Assembly: GCF_933775445.1 (NCBI RefSeq)
Contig: NC_065873.1
Coordinates: forward strand, 24,490,001-24,554,000
DNA from: Argentina anserina
Lineage: Eukaryota; Streptophyta; Magnoliopsida; Rosales; Rosaceae
Length of the DNA: 64,000 bases
Reading direction: 5' to 3'
Shown piece after piece: positions 36,174-47,236 of the stretch (its first letter is position 1; each line of letters opens with the position of its first letter). A model generated the notes under the pieces. That model was not told the origin of the DNA, ran no database searches, and saw only the letters and a list, made by a program, of their open reading frames with translations. The translations under genes and the position numbers were made by a program.

Positions 36174-39100
36174 ATGTCTCAGACTAACTGGGAAGCTGAT
36201 AAAATGTAAGTTTCTATCTTTTTTACTTTGTCTATCTTTCAGTTTCAGTTCCCCATCTGGGTTTTTGGTTTTCTTCTGTTTAGTGACATCTTGTTGTTTT
36301 CAGTTCGATTTGGGTTTGCTGCTGTTGAAGCTTGTTGGATTAAAGTTTTGGTCTTTTTATACTGTTTTATTGTACTTGGGTTGCTTTTACCAGTGTGTAC
36401 TAGGGTTTGTTTCTTCTGATTATTCTGAGTTTAGGCAATTGTTGATTTTGATTCTTACTGTACAATTGGTATGTAGTATATGTCTATTACATCGGTTATT
36501 TTCTTATGGACATTAGCACTTGGGTTTTTTTTATTCTCTGGGAGGTTTCGATTTTTTCATTCGAAATGGCAGTGATTAAGATATAATTGGTGTTTCTGCA
36601 TCCTGAAAACACAGGTTAGATGTCTATATCCATGATTATCTAGTGAAAAGAGACTTAAAGGCTTCTGCTCAAGCTTTCCAAGCTGAAGGGAAGGTGTCTT
36701 CTGATCCCGTTGGTAAGAATATTCAGAAATTGTAATATAAGGGTGTATAAATTTGTTGTTGTGCAAGGATATGATATTATGTAGTTTCCTGTTTTATTCT
36801 CTGAAGATTTGCCTGAATTTTTTTTACAGCTATTGATGCACCGGGAGGTTTTCTATTTGAATGGTGGTCAGTTTTCTGGGATATTTTTATTGCTAGGACC
36901 AATGAGAAGCATTCAGAGGTTGCTGCATCTTACATTGAGGTTAGTTTGAGAGTGTTAAATTTTTACACAGGCCATTTATTGTTTACAAGGAAAGTTATTG
37001 AGAGAGGGATATAAAGATCTTTCTGTGTGTACTTTTTCCATGTTTAATGATTTGTATACTTGGAATGCTTTGCTGCTGTCATGGGAGTCACATACTTGTC
37101 AAATTCTTGGAACTAAATTGAACTAGAGTTGGAATTTGAGTTTTATTGTATTTTATTTGCTTTGTTTCTTTCTCCAATATCCTTTGTAATCGCTGATTTA
37201 CTCTTCATCTATTACGTCTATCGTGCACACAGTTGTATTGATTTTTCCCAAATTTTGTCTGTATATCATTTCTCCCAAATTTTGTCTGTATATCATTTCT
37301 CCCTTGGGTTAAGTTGTCATATCATATCTTGTCAAAGTGTAAACTTTTATAGTCTTTTGTTTTTATGGTCAGTAAACTATAGATGTCCTTTTGGCACCTT
37401 TGATATGAATTGTGGAATCGTATTCAGAAGCCTTACAAGGGTAGTTATATTGAGTTTTACACATTAACTAATGTCCTCCATTTTTGAATCTCATGGCATA
37501 TTGCAACTGCAGACACAGTTTATTAAAGCAAGGGAGCAGCAGCAGCAGCAGCAACAACAGCAGCAATCCCAGCAACCGCAACATGCACAACAACAGCAGC
37601 AGCAGCAGCAGCAGCAACAGCAACAGCAACACATGCAAATGCAGCAGATTATGATGCAAAGACATCAGCAGCAGCAGCAGCAACAACAACAACAGCAGCA
37701 GCAGCAGCAGCAACAACAACAGCAGACACAACAACAGCAACCACAGCAACAACAACAGCCACAACAGAGAAGAGATGGGGCCCATCTCTTAAATGGAAAT
37801 ACAAATGGGCTTGTTGGAAACGATCCTCTCATGCGACAAAATCCTGGAACAGCAAATGCTATGGCTACTAAGATGTATGAGGAAAGACTAAAACTTCCTC
37901 AGAGAGATTCTTTGGATGATGCGTCTCTCAAGGTGGGTGAATTATCCTTTATTTTTTGAAAATGACTGTTCAACTGTTCTCTGACCATAATAGAAACTAT
38001 CTACAGCAAAGATTTGGTGAAAATGTGGGCCATCTTTTGGATCAAAACCATGCTTCATTATTAAAGTCAGCTGGAGCTGGTCAGTCTTCAGGGTAATCTT
38101 CTGTAAATTTTGATTTATTTCTCTCTATGGATCTGTATAAGTCTCTTGGTTCAAATGACAAATTCTTGTTTATACTTGGCATATATATCAGCACAAAAAC
38201 TTTATGGTTTACAGAAACATTTGATAAATTTATGATAAATTTTGGACCTGCTCTTGTAATTGTGGGTCTGCATATGTCTTTGAAAACTATAAATGTTAAT
38301 TCATATGTTAACCATGCTAGCACTCTATTTCAGGCAAGTTTTGCATGGCACAGCTGGTGGGATGACTCAACAAGTCCAATCTCGAAATCAGCAACTGCCA
38401 GGAGCTACGCCAGTAGGTTCCTTATTATTGATATCGTCTCATAACTCCTTGTTATTATATGCATCCTGTATTTCTCTTGGTCTAATGACAATTTCATGTT
38501 TCAGGATATAAAGACAGAAATTAATCCTATACTGAATCCAAGAGCTCCTGAGGGATCATTGATTGGCATTCCTGGTAATATTGTTGAACTCATTTTTATA
38601 TATCACTATGATGACTTCTAAAAATTCGGTAGAGGTATCAATTATACTTCTTTGTATGTTCTAATGATGTTTAAAATCTGGGAATCGTAATTAAAAGAGT
38701 GTATTGATAGTTTGGAATTTTGTGATAATTTGAATATTGATAGTCGCAGCTTACACATCTGGCTATTTTATTTCAGGGTCTAATCAGGGTGGTAACAACC
38801 TAACATTAAAAGGATGGCCACTCACTGTAAGTTTTTGATGTCTGTTAATAAATTTCTTAGTCTTTGCTAGAATAGATGTAATTTCTGTTTGATATTCTTC
38901 TCTGAGGTAGAGAATCTCGAGTTAATATTCTTGGCTATATTTATTCATTCATTAGTGTTTGTTTTACATGTTTCTCTGATACTGATAATCCTTTCCTAAA
39001 AGCATTAATCTCTTTCCTTCTTTTAGGGTCTGGATCAGCTTCGTTCTGGACTTCTTCAGCCACAAAAACCTTTTATACAAGCTCCTCAACCTTTTCATCA

Positions 39101-42061
39101 GCTTCAGATGCTGACGCCACAACACCAGCAACAACTTATGCTTGCCCAGCAAAATATGACATCGCCATCTGCCAGTGATGATAGTAGAAGACTAAGAATG
39201 CTATTGAATAATCGAAGTATGGGGATTGGGAAGGATAGCCTTTCTAATTCTGTTGGCGATGTAGTGCCAAATGTAGGATCACCTCTTCAAGCTGCATCTA
39301 TGATGCCTCGTGGAGATACAGATATGCTGATTAAGGTGCTTTTATTTATTATTTTTAATTTCAATTTCTTTATGCATGTTGGGCTATATGGTGGAAGTGT
39401 TCCACGTGCCCTCAGATAGTTTTTGCTACTTGGCTTCTGAAATGCATGTTTACTTGTAGTTAAAAATGGCTCAACTACAGCAACAGCAGAATAGTAATCC
39501 ACAACAGCTTCAGCAGCACGCTCTTTCTGCTCAGCAGTTGCAAAGTTCAAATAATAATCCTCATCTACAAGATAAAATGGGGGGTGCTGGCAGCATCACA
39601 ATGGATGCTAGCATGTCAAACTCTTTTCGAGGAAATGATCAGGTCTGTCCTTTTCTTATTATAGATGGAGTATATGTCCATTAATTTTTCGGGAAGGTTC
39701 CTAACCCAGTCTTGTCATTGGATTTAAGGTTTCAAAAAATCAGCCTGGGAGAAAGAGAAAGCAGCCGGTGTCATCTTCAGGCCCTGCTAATAGCACGGGA
39801 ACAGCAAACACAACTGGACCTTCCCCAAGTTCAGCCCCTTCCACTCCTTCAACCCACACTCCTGGTGATGTAATATCAATGCCTGCCTTACCCCATAGTG
39901 GTGGATCTTCTAAGCCTCTAATGATGTTTGGTGCTGATGGTACTGGTACGCTTACCTCCCCCTCAAATCCACTGGTGAGCGGCCTCCTCAGCTTCTTATA
40001 GTAGAAGGAACTGGCAATCCTTGCATGTATTCTCATTGGCATTCCATTTTGGCAGTGGGATGATAAAGATCTTGAATTGCAGGCTGATATGGATCGATTT
40101 GTGGAGGACGGGTCTCTTGATGATAATGTGGAGTCTTTTTTATCTCATGATGATGCGGACCCTAGAGATCCTGTTGGTCGAGGTATTGTCAGCAAAGGTG
40201 CAGTATTAGATGAATACTTGCTTTAGATCTTAAACATATTATGTGCCGCAAAATTTTCATGAATTGATCCAATTGTTCTGTCTCACCTTTTTTTTTTTTT
40301 GAATTTGACCAGGGTTCACATTCACGGAAGTAAACTCTGTTAGAGCAAGCCCAAGCAAAGTTACTAGTTGTCACTTCTCATCAGATGGAAAGCTTCTTAC
40401 TAGTGGCGGCCATGATAAAAAGGTGAGTGCATTTGTAGATCACAAAGAAGAGTTCTGGAGAGAATTCAATTCTGCTCCGTTTTGACTAATTGGTTCTTTG
40501 GAAACATAAATGCAAACAACTTCTTTCTGGTGGTGCTATTATTTATATGATTGCTTGTTAATATATGGTACAGGCAGTATTATGGTACGCTGATACTTTG
40601 AAGCCAAAGTCTACACTTGAAGAACATTCAGCTTTGATAACTGATGTTCGGTTCAGTCCAAGCATGCCACGGCTTGCAACATCTTCATTTGATAAAACTG
40701 TCAGAGTCTGGGACGCTGATAATGTGAGTGCAATATTTTGATCTTCATTATATTGTCTTATTGTGCTTTGTTATTGAACATATCCAGAGTAATCAATAGT
40801 TATATCTCTCGATCTAGAGTGATCATAGTTATACTGCTAGATTTGTTTCTTACCCTAATGTTTAGAAATCTTTCCGTTATGAGCTTATACCAGCTGGTTA
40901 ACCATTTCACTTTTTAACTTGATAGCCGTATTTTTGTGAGTAATCTTACTGATCATTTCAGTTCACATGTAATGAAGACAGTTCTGTTTGTCTTAATCTG
41001 CAGACTGGTTATTCACTCCGCACCTTCATGGGACATAATGCGCCAGTGATGTCAGTAGATTTCCACCCGAACAAGGACGATCTTATCTGTTCTTGTGATG
41101 GAGATGGTGAGATACGGTACTGGAGCATCAACAATGGCAGCTGTGCAAGAGTCTCCAAGGTTGAATATTGTGTGCATCATATTGAGGGTGCAGTAGTTTA
41201 ACGATTTAGATTGATGGTTCTCAGATATTAGCAGTTCAGTAATTTCTAATTTGTTTGGATGTATTAGGGTGGGACGACTCAGGTGAGATTCCAACCTCGT
41301 GTTGGAAGATATCTTGCTGCAGCAGCAGAGAATGTTGTGTCTATACTGGATGTGGAGACACAGGCTTGTCGGCATTCATTACAGGTCAGTCAAACATAAA
41401 ATAAATTTCATGATATTAACTTGAATTCTTTCTTGAGCTTTGTATGCAATAATGATATTATTCCACATGTTGACCTGCCCCTACTGCAATTTTAGATACT
41501 CAAGTAACTTTCTGCTAGCTCATGCATCTGTTGTGTAAGATAATGGTGATCTGATGTTCCTCTACACTTCAGTTATTTTCTTCAGTTAAAATGTGGGTTT
41601 GTAATGTAGGGACATACAAAGCCTATTAATTCTGTGAGCTGGGATCCTTCTGGTGAGTTCCTTGCTTCCCTGAGTGAGGACTCGGTCAGAGTTTGGACTT
41701 TCGGATCGGGAAATGAAGGGGAATGTGTTCATGAATTGAGCTGTAATGGCAATAAATTTCATTCCTGTGTTTTCCATCCAACATACGCTTCTCTGCTGGT
41801 CATTGGTTGTTACCAGGCAAGTCAATTTTTCATTGTTCCAAGATTCCCTTTGTATTTATCTTTTACATTTGAAGTCAGAAACACATAAATATGTTCTTTT
41901 TTATGTGTGGACTGCAGTCTTTGGAGCTATGGAACATGACAGAGAACAAGACAATGACTCTATCAGCACATGAAGGTCTTATTGCTTCATTGGCTGTGTC
42001 AACCGTAACAGGTTTGGTTGCTTCAGCTAGTCATGATAAGTGGGTTAAGCTCTGGAAGTGA
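36174..42061 (+). CDS. LUG: LEUNIG-like transcriptional corepressor (Groucho/Tup1 family)
   Basis: Eighteen coding exons join into a frame of 902 codons plus TGA: 36174-36205, 36615-36712, 36830-36939, 37513-37932, 38007-38092, 38334-38412, 38505-38574, 38777-38826, 39027-39335, 39460-39642, 39729-39974, 40056-40197, 40313-40422, 40574-40723, 41004-41159, 41268-41384, 41610-41816, 41918-42061. Residues 1 to about 88 form the LUFS/LisH domain ([20 protein letters not shown]), which binds SEUSS-type adaptors. Residues 85-220 are glutamine-rich. A basic GRKRKQP near 485 may be a nuclear signal. Residues about 610-902 are WD40 repeats ([26 protein letters not shown], final VKLWK). Length is close to Arabidopsis LEUNIG (931). 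The family represses floral homeotic and other targets in the nucleus through SEUSS, Mediator and histone deacetylase. All introns are GT-AG except the last, which is GC-AG. Orthology to LUG itself rather than LUG-HOMOLOG is inferred from length and wording. Confidence 0.95.
37537..37769 (+). repeat. CAG/CAA repeat encoding polyglutamine in the LEUNIG-like gene
   Basis: Exon 4 contains mixed CAG and CAA codons giving three long glutamine runs, interrupted by SQQPQHA and [12 protein letters not shown]. The tract lies between the LUFS domain and the rest of the protein, as in other LEUNIG proteins. The leucine-rich minus-strand frame at 37468-37785 is only its complement. Confidence 0.9.
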
Positions 42062-42780
42062 AATGATCAGTACTGGTCTTTTTGACTAAGGAAATGTCGA
42101 TACACCTGATTAACTGCATTTTGCAATGTAGGTTTAGTTTTCTACTGATCATGATCCAATGCTTGTAGTTTGTGTCTGACTGTTGCTTGGGTTAATCTCC
42201 ATCCTCTGCCTTGTTGGATCTTGAACAATCTCACCTGACCCCTGAAACTGACTTTGTACTATTATTATTGTTGTATGTTATTTCTGTATTAGTGAAAAAC
42301 GTGGAGATTCTGGTCATCCTTCATGGACCCCTTGTAACATACCAAACTATTTTACGTAAATCTCAAGCTTCCGTTCTCTCTGGGTTGCACTGAGGTGTTC
42401 TCTCTGGGTTCCATTGAGGTTCAAGACAAGCTTGAATGCAGAAATTTAGATTTTTTTTCTTCTTCAAATTACTCTGAGCTGCATCAGAAGTCTTGATAAA
42501 TATAGTGATTGCCTTTCCGTGAATGAATGACTTAAAAATAATGTTGAACACTGATTCTGGTGCAGATAAACTAGCCGGCACGGATTGATTAATTTGGAAG
42601 GTATGCTGTGGCCGACTTGGATATTCTTCGTGTTTTAGTTTGTATCGTTTAGTATTCTTGTACAGTAGACATCGCAATATGTAGCCCCATAAATTTCTTG
42701 GATTTTCCTACCTTTCTATTCCATCCTCATCGCTTTCTAGTTTCTAGTTTTATCTTAAACGCAAGGAAAATAGTATCTGG
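42062..42780 (+). other. 3' flank of the LEUNIG-like gene
   Basis: Expected to contain the 3' UTR. No canonical AATAAA was found in the first 300 bp. Two near-identical short phrases, tctctctgggtt(g/c)ca..gaggt, occur at about 42374-42420. No other feature is recognised. Confidence 0.4.
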
Positions 42781-42789
42781 TTTTATATC

Positions 42790-42823
42790 ATTGTCACTTC
42801 AAGAACCCTGCTATATAAATAGA
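42790..42823 (+). promoter_or_regulatory. Promoter module of the first dioxygenase copy
   Basis: attgtcacttcaagaac (42790-42806) is followed after a few bases by a TATA box, tatataaatag (42813-42823), about 85 bp before the ATG at 42906. The same 17-mer with the same spacing to TATA occurs before the intact copy at 58159, so it is an inherited promoter element. Confidence 0.6.
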
Positions 42824-42905
42824 ACCCTGTGCAACACAGATTCTTCACTAGAAAAACAGCACCACAGATAAGAGGAAGTTCGGATGTGCTTGATAAGTGG
42901 GAGAA

Positions 42906-44765
42906 ATGGGTTCAGATTCTCAGTACCAGATTCCAGCCATAGCGTTCACGATCAACTCGAGGGAGGTGGACCGAGGAACTGATGAGTGGTACCATCTGTG
43001 CAAGATGGTTAGAGAGGCTTGTGAGAATTAAGGTTGCTTTGAAATAGTGTATGATAAGATACCTTCCCAGTTAAGAGCTGAGACATTCTCTGTGTCGAGG
43101 CAACTTTTTAGCCTTCCACTTGAGAAAAAGAAGAATCTTAATCCAAAGCCTTACCAGGGTTACCTTGAACCAAGTCCTGGTGCTCCCTTCTATGAGAGCT
43201 TTGGCCTAGAGGAAGCCTCCAACTATGAATCCCTACTGAAGAATTATCTCCCAGTGGTCATGATCAGTTTTGGTAAATCACTCGTCCATGTTAGACTTGA
43301 GACTACTTTCAACATATAAGCTTCATATACACTTGATACAAATATAAGCAATATTTGTATCAACTATGTTTTTGGGATACTAATTGTCTAACATGGTATC
43401 AAATCCTCTTTTTCGCCCTTTTTGTCTTATTCGTGTAATGTCATCATCGTTATATCATGTACTCGTGAGTTTTTACTTGTTCATGTTGTTGATTTGCAAC
43501 TGCATCACTGTCATTTCTATGATGAAGCAGCTGGATGAGCTGAAAAATATGATCAACTTGATGATTCTTGATAGCTATGGGTTGGGAGAGAAATCAACTT
43601 CGACTTTGCAGTCTAAGTTACTGCTAAGGATAATGAAATACAAGGCACCTCCTTCAGGAGACTACACTAGCTATGACGCTCCCAGTTCACACTGACAAGG
43701 GATTGGGCACAATTCTTTGTGATGATCAAGTTGCAGGCCTGGCAGTTGAAACCAAGGATGGACAATGGGTCAAGTTGTCTCTATCTCCTCGTTCCTTTGT
43801 CTTTCTTGTTGCAGATTCCCTCATGGTATAGACTTTTGTGACTACTATATACATAACGTAAACATATCTGACTACATTCAGAAAAAGATCTATGCAGCCA
43901 AGTTGTTTGCCTTGATGTGACAATCATTCAATTTGATGATGTAGAAGTTAGATATATATGTTAACAAACTCGTGATGACATGCAGGCATGGAGCAATGGG
44001 AGAATGCATTCTGTGAAGCATCGAGTGATGCTGCGTGGAGAAAAAGAACGATATTCTTTAGGAGTATTTGCCGTTCCATTGGAGGGTTCCATCTAGGGGT
44101 GGGCACGGGACGGAGCTCATCCTACGTCTCGTCCCACTCTTTTGAATCGGGACGAGGGTTTTTAAGAATGCATCTCACTCGGGATTAATCCCGGTTGTGA
44201 CAGGACGGGACGAGACAAATCCCACATTCTTATGAAGTTAAATAAAAACCTATATTTTTATTTTTTTCATAACAAAATAACATTCAATAATGAAATTTTA
44301 ACAAAAAAATGCATATTATGTTCAAAATATTATAATTTACCATTATTATTTGAGTTGATATAATTTTAGAGTTATTAAGAACATAAATTAGTTTCATTTT
44401 GATACAAATATATAAGAATTTTTAAGTTTTTATTAAAGGTGGGACGGGACGGGACGAAGCGGGATAGAAATTATTCGTCCCACGTCCCATCCCACTATTA
44501 TGCAGCGGGACGGAATCGGGACGGGACGAACGTTTTTAGACCTCCGTCCCGTCCCGTCCCTATGAATTTCGGGACGGGATCGGGATTTCCGTTTTTTATG
44601 CCCACCCCTAGTTCCATCATAAAGGTGCAAAAGGAGCTAATAGATGAAGAACATCCTCAAATTCTTAGAGATTTTGATTATACAGATTATAGCAAGTTCT
44701 TCTCTTCAGAAAAAGGAAGGGCCATGGATGGAGACAAGCAAATTTATGCATATGCTGGAATTTAG
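42906..44765 (+). pseudogene. AOP-like 2-oxoglutarate dioxygenase pseudogene 1
   Basis: Three exons matching the intact copies: 42906-43272, 43503-43825 and 43986-44765. The start is MGSDSQYQIPAI. Disabling changes are an in-frame TAA at 43029-43031 (after REACEN), a deletion and frame change near the end of exon 1 (around 43235), and an AG-to-TG change at the acceptor of exon 2 (43501-43502). There is also a 4-bp excess just before the iron-binding HTD codons (around 43665-43690), and a 517-bp transposon in exon 3 (44094-44610). The end reads YAYAGI then TAG. A poly(A) signal AATAAA is at 44855-44860. The promoter module is still present, so a transcript is possible, but no full enzyme. Confidence 0.9.
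44094..44610. mobile_element. Non-autonomous hAT-type element in exon 3 of pseudogene 1
   Basis: Terminal inverted repeats of 12 bp (TAGGGGTGGGCA and TGCCCACCCCTA) are flanked by an exact 8-bp target duplication gttccatc (44086-44093 and 44611-44618). The interior is rich in gggacgggacg motifs on both strands with an AT-rich centre. No protein is encoded. It shares its ends with the element at 1689-2324. The exact duplication shows that it inserted more recently than that copy. Confidence 0.9.
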
Positions 44766-45285
44766 CACTTCATATGTTGATTACCGAAACGCTTACAATG
44801 TTTCATTTACAGTCTGCAGATCTTATGCAGGATAACAACATGAAAACTATTGAAAATAAAGGTTGTTGTAATTACCTCCTCTAATACTCTCCGAAGGTAC
44901 TTTTCAACCAATAAAATAATTGGAAAAGGAAGAGTAACATAATTTCAGTGTTTTAATTCCTCTCAACTTTCATATGTTATATGTTGTATCATAGTTTGGC
45001 AGTCTAGAGGGTTGGACTTCCTTCTATGTGCAAATCTTTGATCATTGATTTGTTCCAAGTTTGACGCTCTGGTTGCCTTCTAATGCTGCCTAAAACGAAG
45101 GTGATAGAAGACAACTACTAAAGAAATATGCAACCAGAAAATATAATCTTTAACAAACAAGTTAAATACTTGAAGCTAATGATAGAAGATCAATTAAAGA
45201 TTTGCTCGGTTTGATCTGATATCCGTTGGCCAAGGGGTATCATCCCTTTAATAACGTACTATTTTAACTTTAGCTGATGATTGGA
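44766..45285. other. Intergenic sequence between dioxygenase relics
   Basis: No gene or repeat recognised beyond the poly(A) signal of pseudogene 1. Probably decayed flank of a former dioxygenase copy. Confidence 0.35.
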
Positions 45286-45289
45286 AGTT

Positions 45290-45345
45290 TACAATGACAC
45301 AGAAATCCAAGTTCTTGCATTTGCTGGAATAGCACTTTAGTTGTA
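45290..45345 (+). pseudogene. C-terminal relic of a dioxygenase copy
   Basis: gaaatccaagttcttgcat and the following bases read EIQVLAFAGI, matching the C terminus LETQVFAFAGIST of the copy at 55634-56823. Nothing else of that copy survives. It marks an additional, almost deleted tandem duplicate. Confidence 0.55.
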
Positions 45346-45443
45346 AATTGCTGATCAGCTCTTTTTAAAAAAGTTGTATCTGCATATTGCTTGGAAATAA
45401 AGAAGAGTTCCAATATAAAATGCCACATTTTCTACCAGTTTGC

Positions 45444-45895
45444 AGACCTTCTCTATGATGAGCCTAGTTATCTGGCTCCTGGCTCAAACCAAGGATGGAC
45501 AATGTGATACTTGTATGTATCTCCCGTTTCCTATATCTTTATCGTTGGAGATGCTCTTATGGTACATATTATGATTAACTGCTTTATTTATGAATAAAAA
45601 ATAGCATTTAGCAATGATGTGTTTTGGTCCTCGGAGGCATGGAGCAATGGTAGAAATGTAGAATGCATGCAGTGAAGCACTGAGTGATGCAATATTCTTT
45701 AGGAACATTTGCATTTCTTGTAGAGTACACCAACATCAAGGCACCAAAGTTGTTAGGAGATGAAGAAATCCCCCAATTAAGAAGGATTTGTCTTTCAAGA
45801 AGTTTACTATTTTCCCTTACTCACCTGAAAGAGGGCCATGGACTCGGAAAAAAGCAAGTTTTATATCTGCTCTACGCCCTTGGTGGCAGCATAAG
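45444..45895 (+). pseudogene. AOP-like dioxygenase pseudogene 2, mostly deleted
   Basis: cagaccttctctatgatgag (part of exon 1) is followed almost at once by aaccaaggatgga and tatctttatcgttggagatg (end of exon 2). The central part with the iron-binding HTD is therefore deleted. Exon 3 follows from about 45640 (gcatggagcaatggtagaa) with an inserted phrase, frame breaks and a decayed tail. Short matches to the other copies extend to about 45895. Confidence 0.75.
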
Positions 45896-46306
45896 TTAAC
45901 AAGCTAGTTGTTAGCTTTAATTCTTGGATGAAGGTGATGTCAATGTATTTTCTTTGTTGCTACAAACTCTGTAGCTGCTAATTTCCTTTTCTTGATGATA
46001 CAACATTTCAACAGCCAGAGCAAAAAAGTATAGGGGATTTCAATTTTTACTGCTGTACAACCATTTCCTTATGGTATCTACCTACTTTCTTGTACATTAC
46101 TTAAAGTGTAAGTTGAGCTGTAGTGGGGAAATAGAAAGTCGCATATCTGTGTAACCTGATGTTTCCATTTGTTATATAGTAGATGTCGTATTATCTAAGC
46201 TCCTAGTGTTCTAGGATAATCCAAACGGCCTCCGAGTCCATTTTCTTTTATTTACCACCGCAGATGCTAATCACATATAAATAGATCATATGGCCAAGTA
46301 TTAAGT

Positions 46307-46577
46307 TTAATTAAGGACATCATAGAAAGACTTCTCAGCAGCTTGGAGGGCGAAACAGTCATGCAAGATACAGGGCTTATACTCAATGTCCTCTTCAAGA
46401 AGAATATCACTTATATAGCTGAGAACAGGAGTGTTGAAGCCAAAATTGTCACCAGCATACTCGTCTGAGGCCGGGTTCAAAGTTGTACAACTATCACTAG
46501 GGAGGTCTAAGTTGGTTGGAATGAAAACGGGGTTGATGAGTTCATGATTACCATTGTGGAATACAAAATGTAATCTT
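46307..46577 (-). pseudogene. GRAS (scarecrow-like 14/33 type) N-terminal fragment
   Basis: The minus strand reads NPVFIPTNLDLPSDSCTTLN, then FGFNTPVLSYISDILLEEDI, EYKPCILHDCFALQAAEKSF and YDVLN before TAA at 46307-46309. The core phrase (VLxYIxxxLxEEDIExKPCxxHDxxALQAAEKSFYDVL) is a hallmark of the N-terminal region of the SCL9/14/33 subgroup of GRAS transcription regulators. Full proteins of this group run to several hundred residues and carry the GRAS domain downstream. Here the frame stops right after YDVL and no GRAS domain follows, so this is a truncated copy. Upstream a stop precedes the open part near 46578. Confidence 0.75.
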
Positions 46578-47236
46578 CAACATGAAAGTTGAAACTAGCA
46601 GATGCTGGCAGATGAGGTTTGCTTTCATCTGAAAGGCTGAAATTTTCATTTGATTCTTTGCTTGTTTTTCAGCAGATGTTTGGTGTTACAGTTTATGTCA
46701 TTTGAAATGGATAATCATGCCATTTCTGTCAAATTAACCTGTGAAATACTAAATTATATATAAACATATATGGAGCTGTATGTTTCATTCCAAAAAGAAG
46801 TCTATATCTTTGTGTATTAACCATTTGAATGATTCCACGTGAGAAATATCTAAGTACAAGTTTATTGGCAATCATTCTTAAGGACAAAACACAACTTTCA
46901 TTGAAGTATCATGGCCCAAAGTAAAAGCATACATATGCATATCATGTTTTCTCGTATAGGATGACAAACTTGATTTCCATCCCGGCTGTTTTTGGGTATT
47001 TCGAATTCAACTTAATGTATTGAGTTGTGTGCCACAAGTTGATTGTTTGGGTTACTCTGCTGAATTCATACTCTCTTTTTCATATTTAGCACAACTCATT
47101 TACCCATAAGTTGGTTCATTATTTCTAACTTATTGTTTGTTAAATAATAACATTACATGTGTGCCACAACTTTTCCAATTTGTGGATATTTGTTCCTAAG
47201 TTAATGTCAATATATTTTCTTCTTTTTTTCTCAAAC
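46578..47236. other. Unassigned AT-rich sequence
   Basis: No recognised gene or repeat. It follows the GRAS fragment and may include more of its decayed upstream part. Confidence 0.35.

Noticed and set aside
37468..37785. Leucine-rich frame on the minus strand
   Set aside because: It is the complement of the CAG/CAA tract in exon 4 of the LEUNIG-like gene.
44433..44765. Frames across the 44.4-44.8 kb region
   Set aside because: They run from transposon sequence into exon 3 of the pseudogene; a chance fusion rather than a gene.
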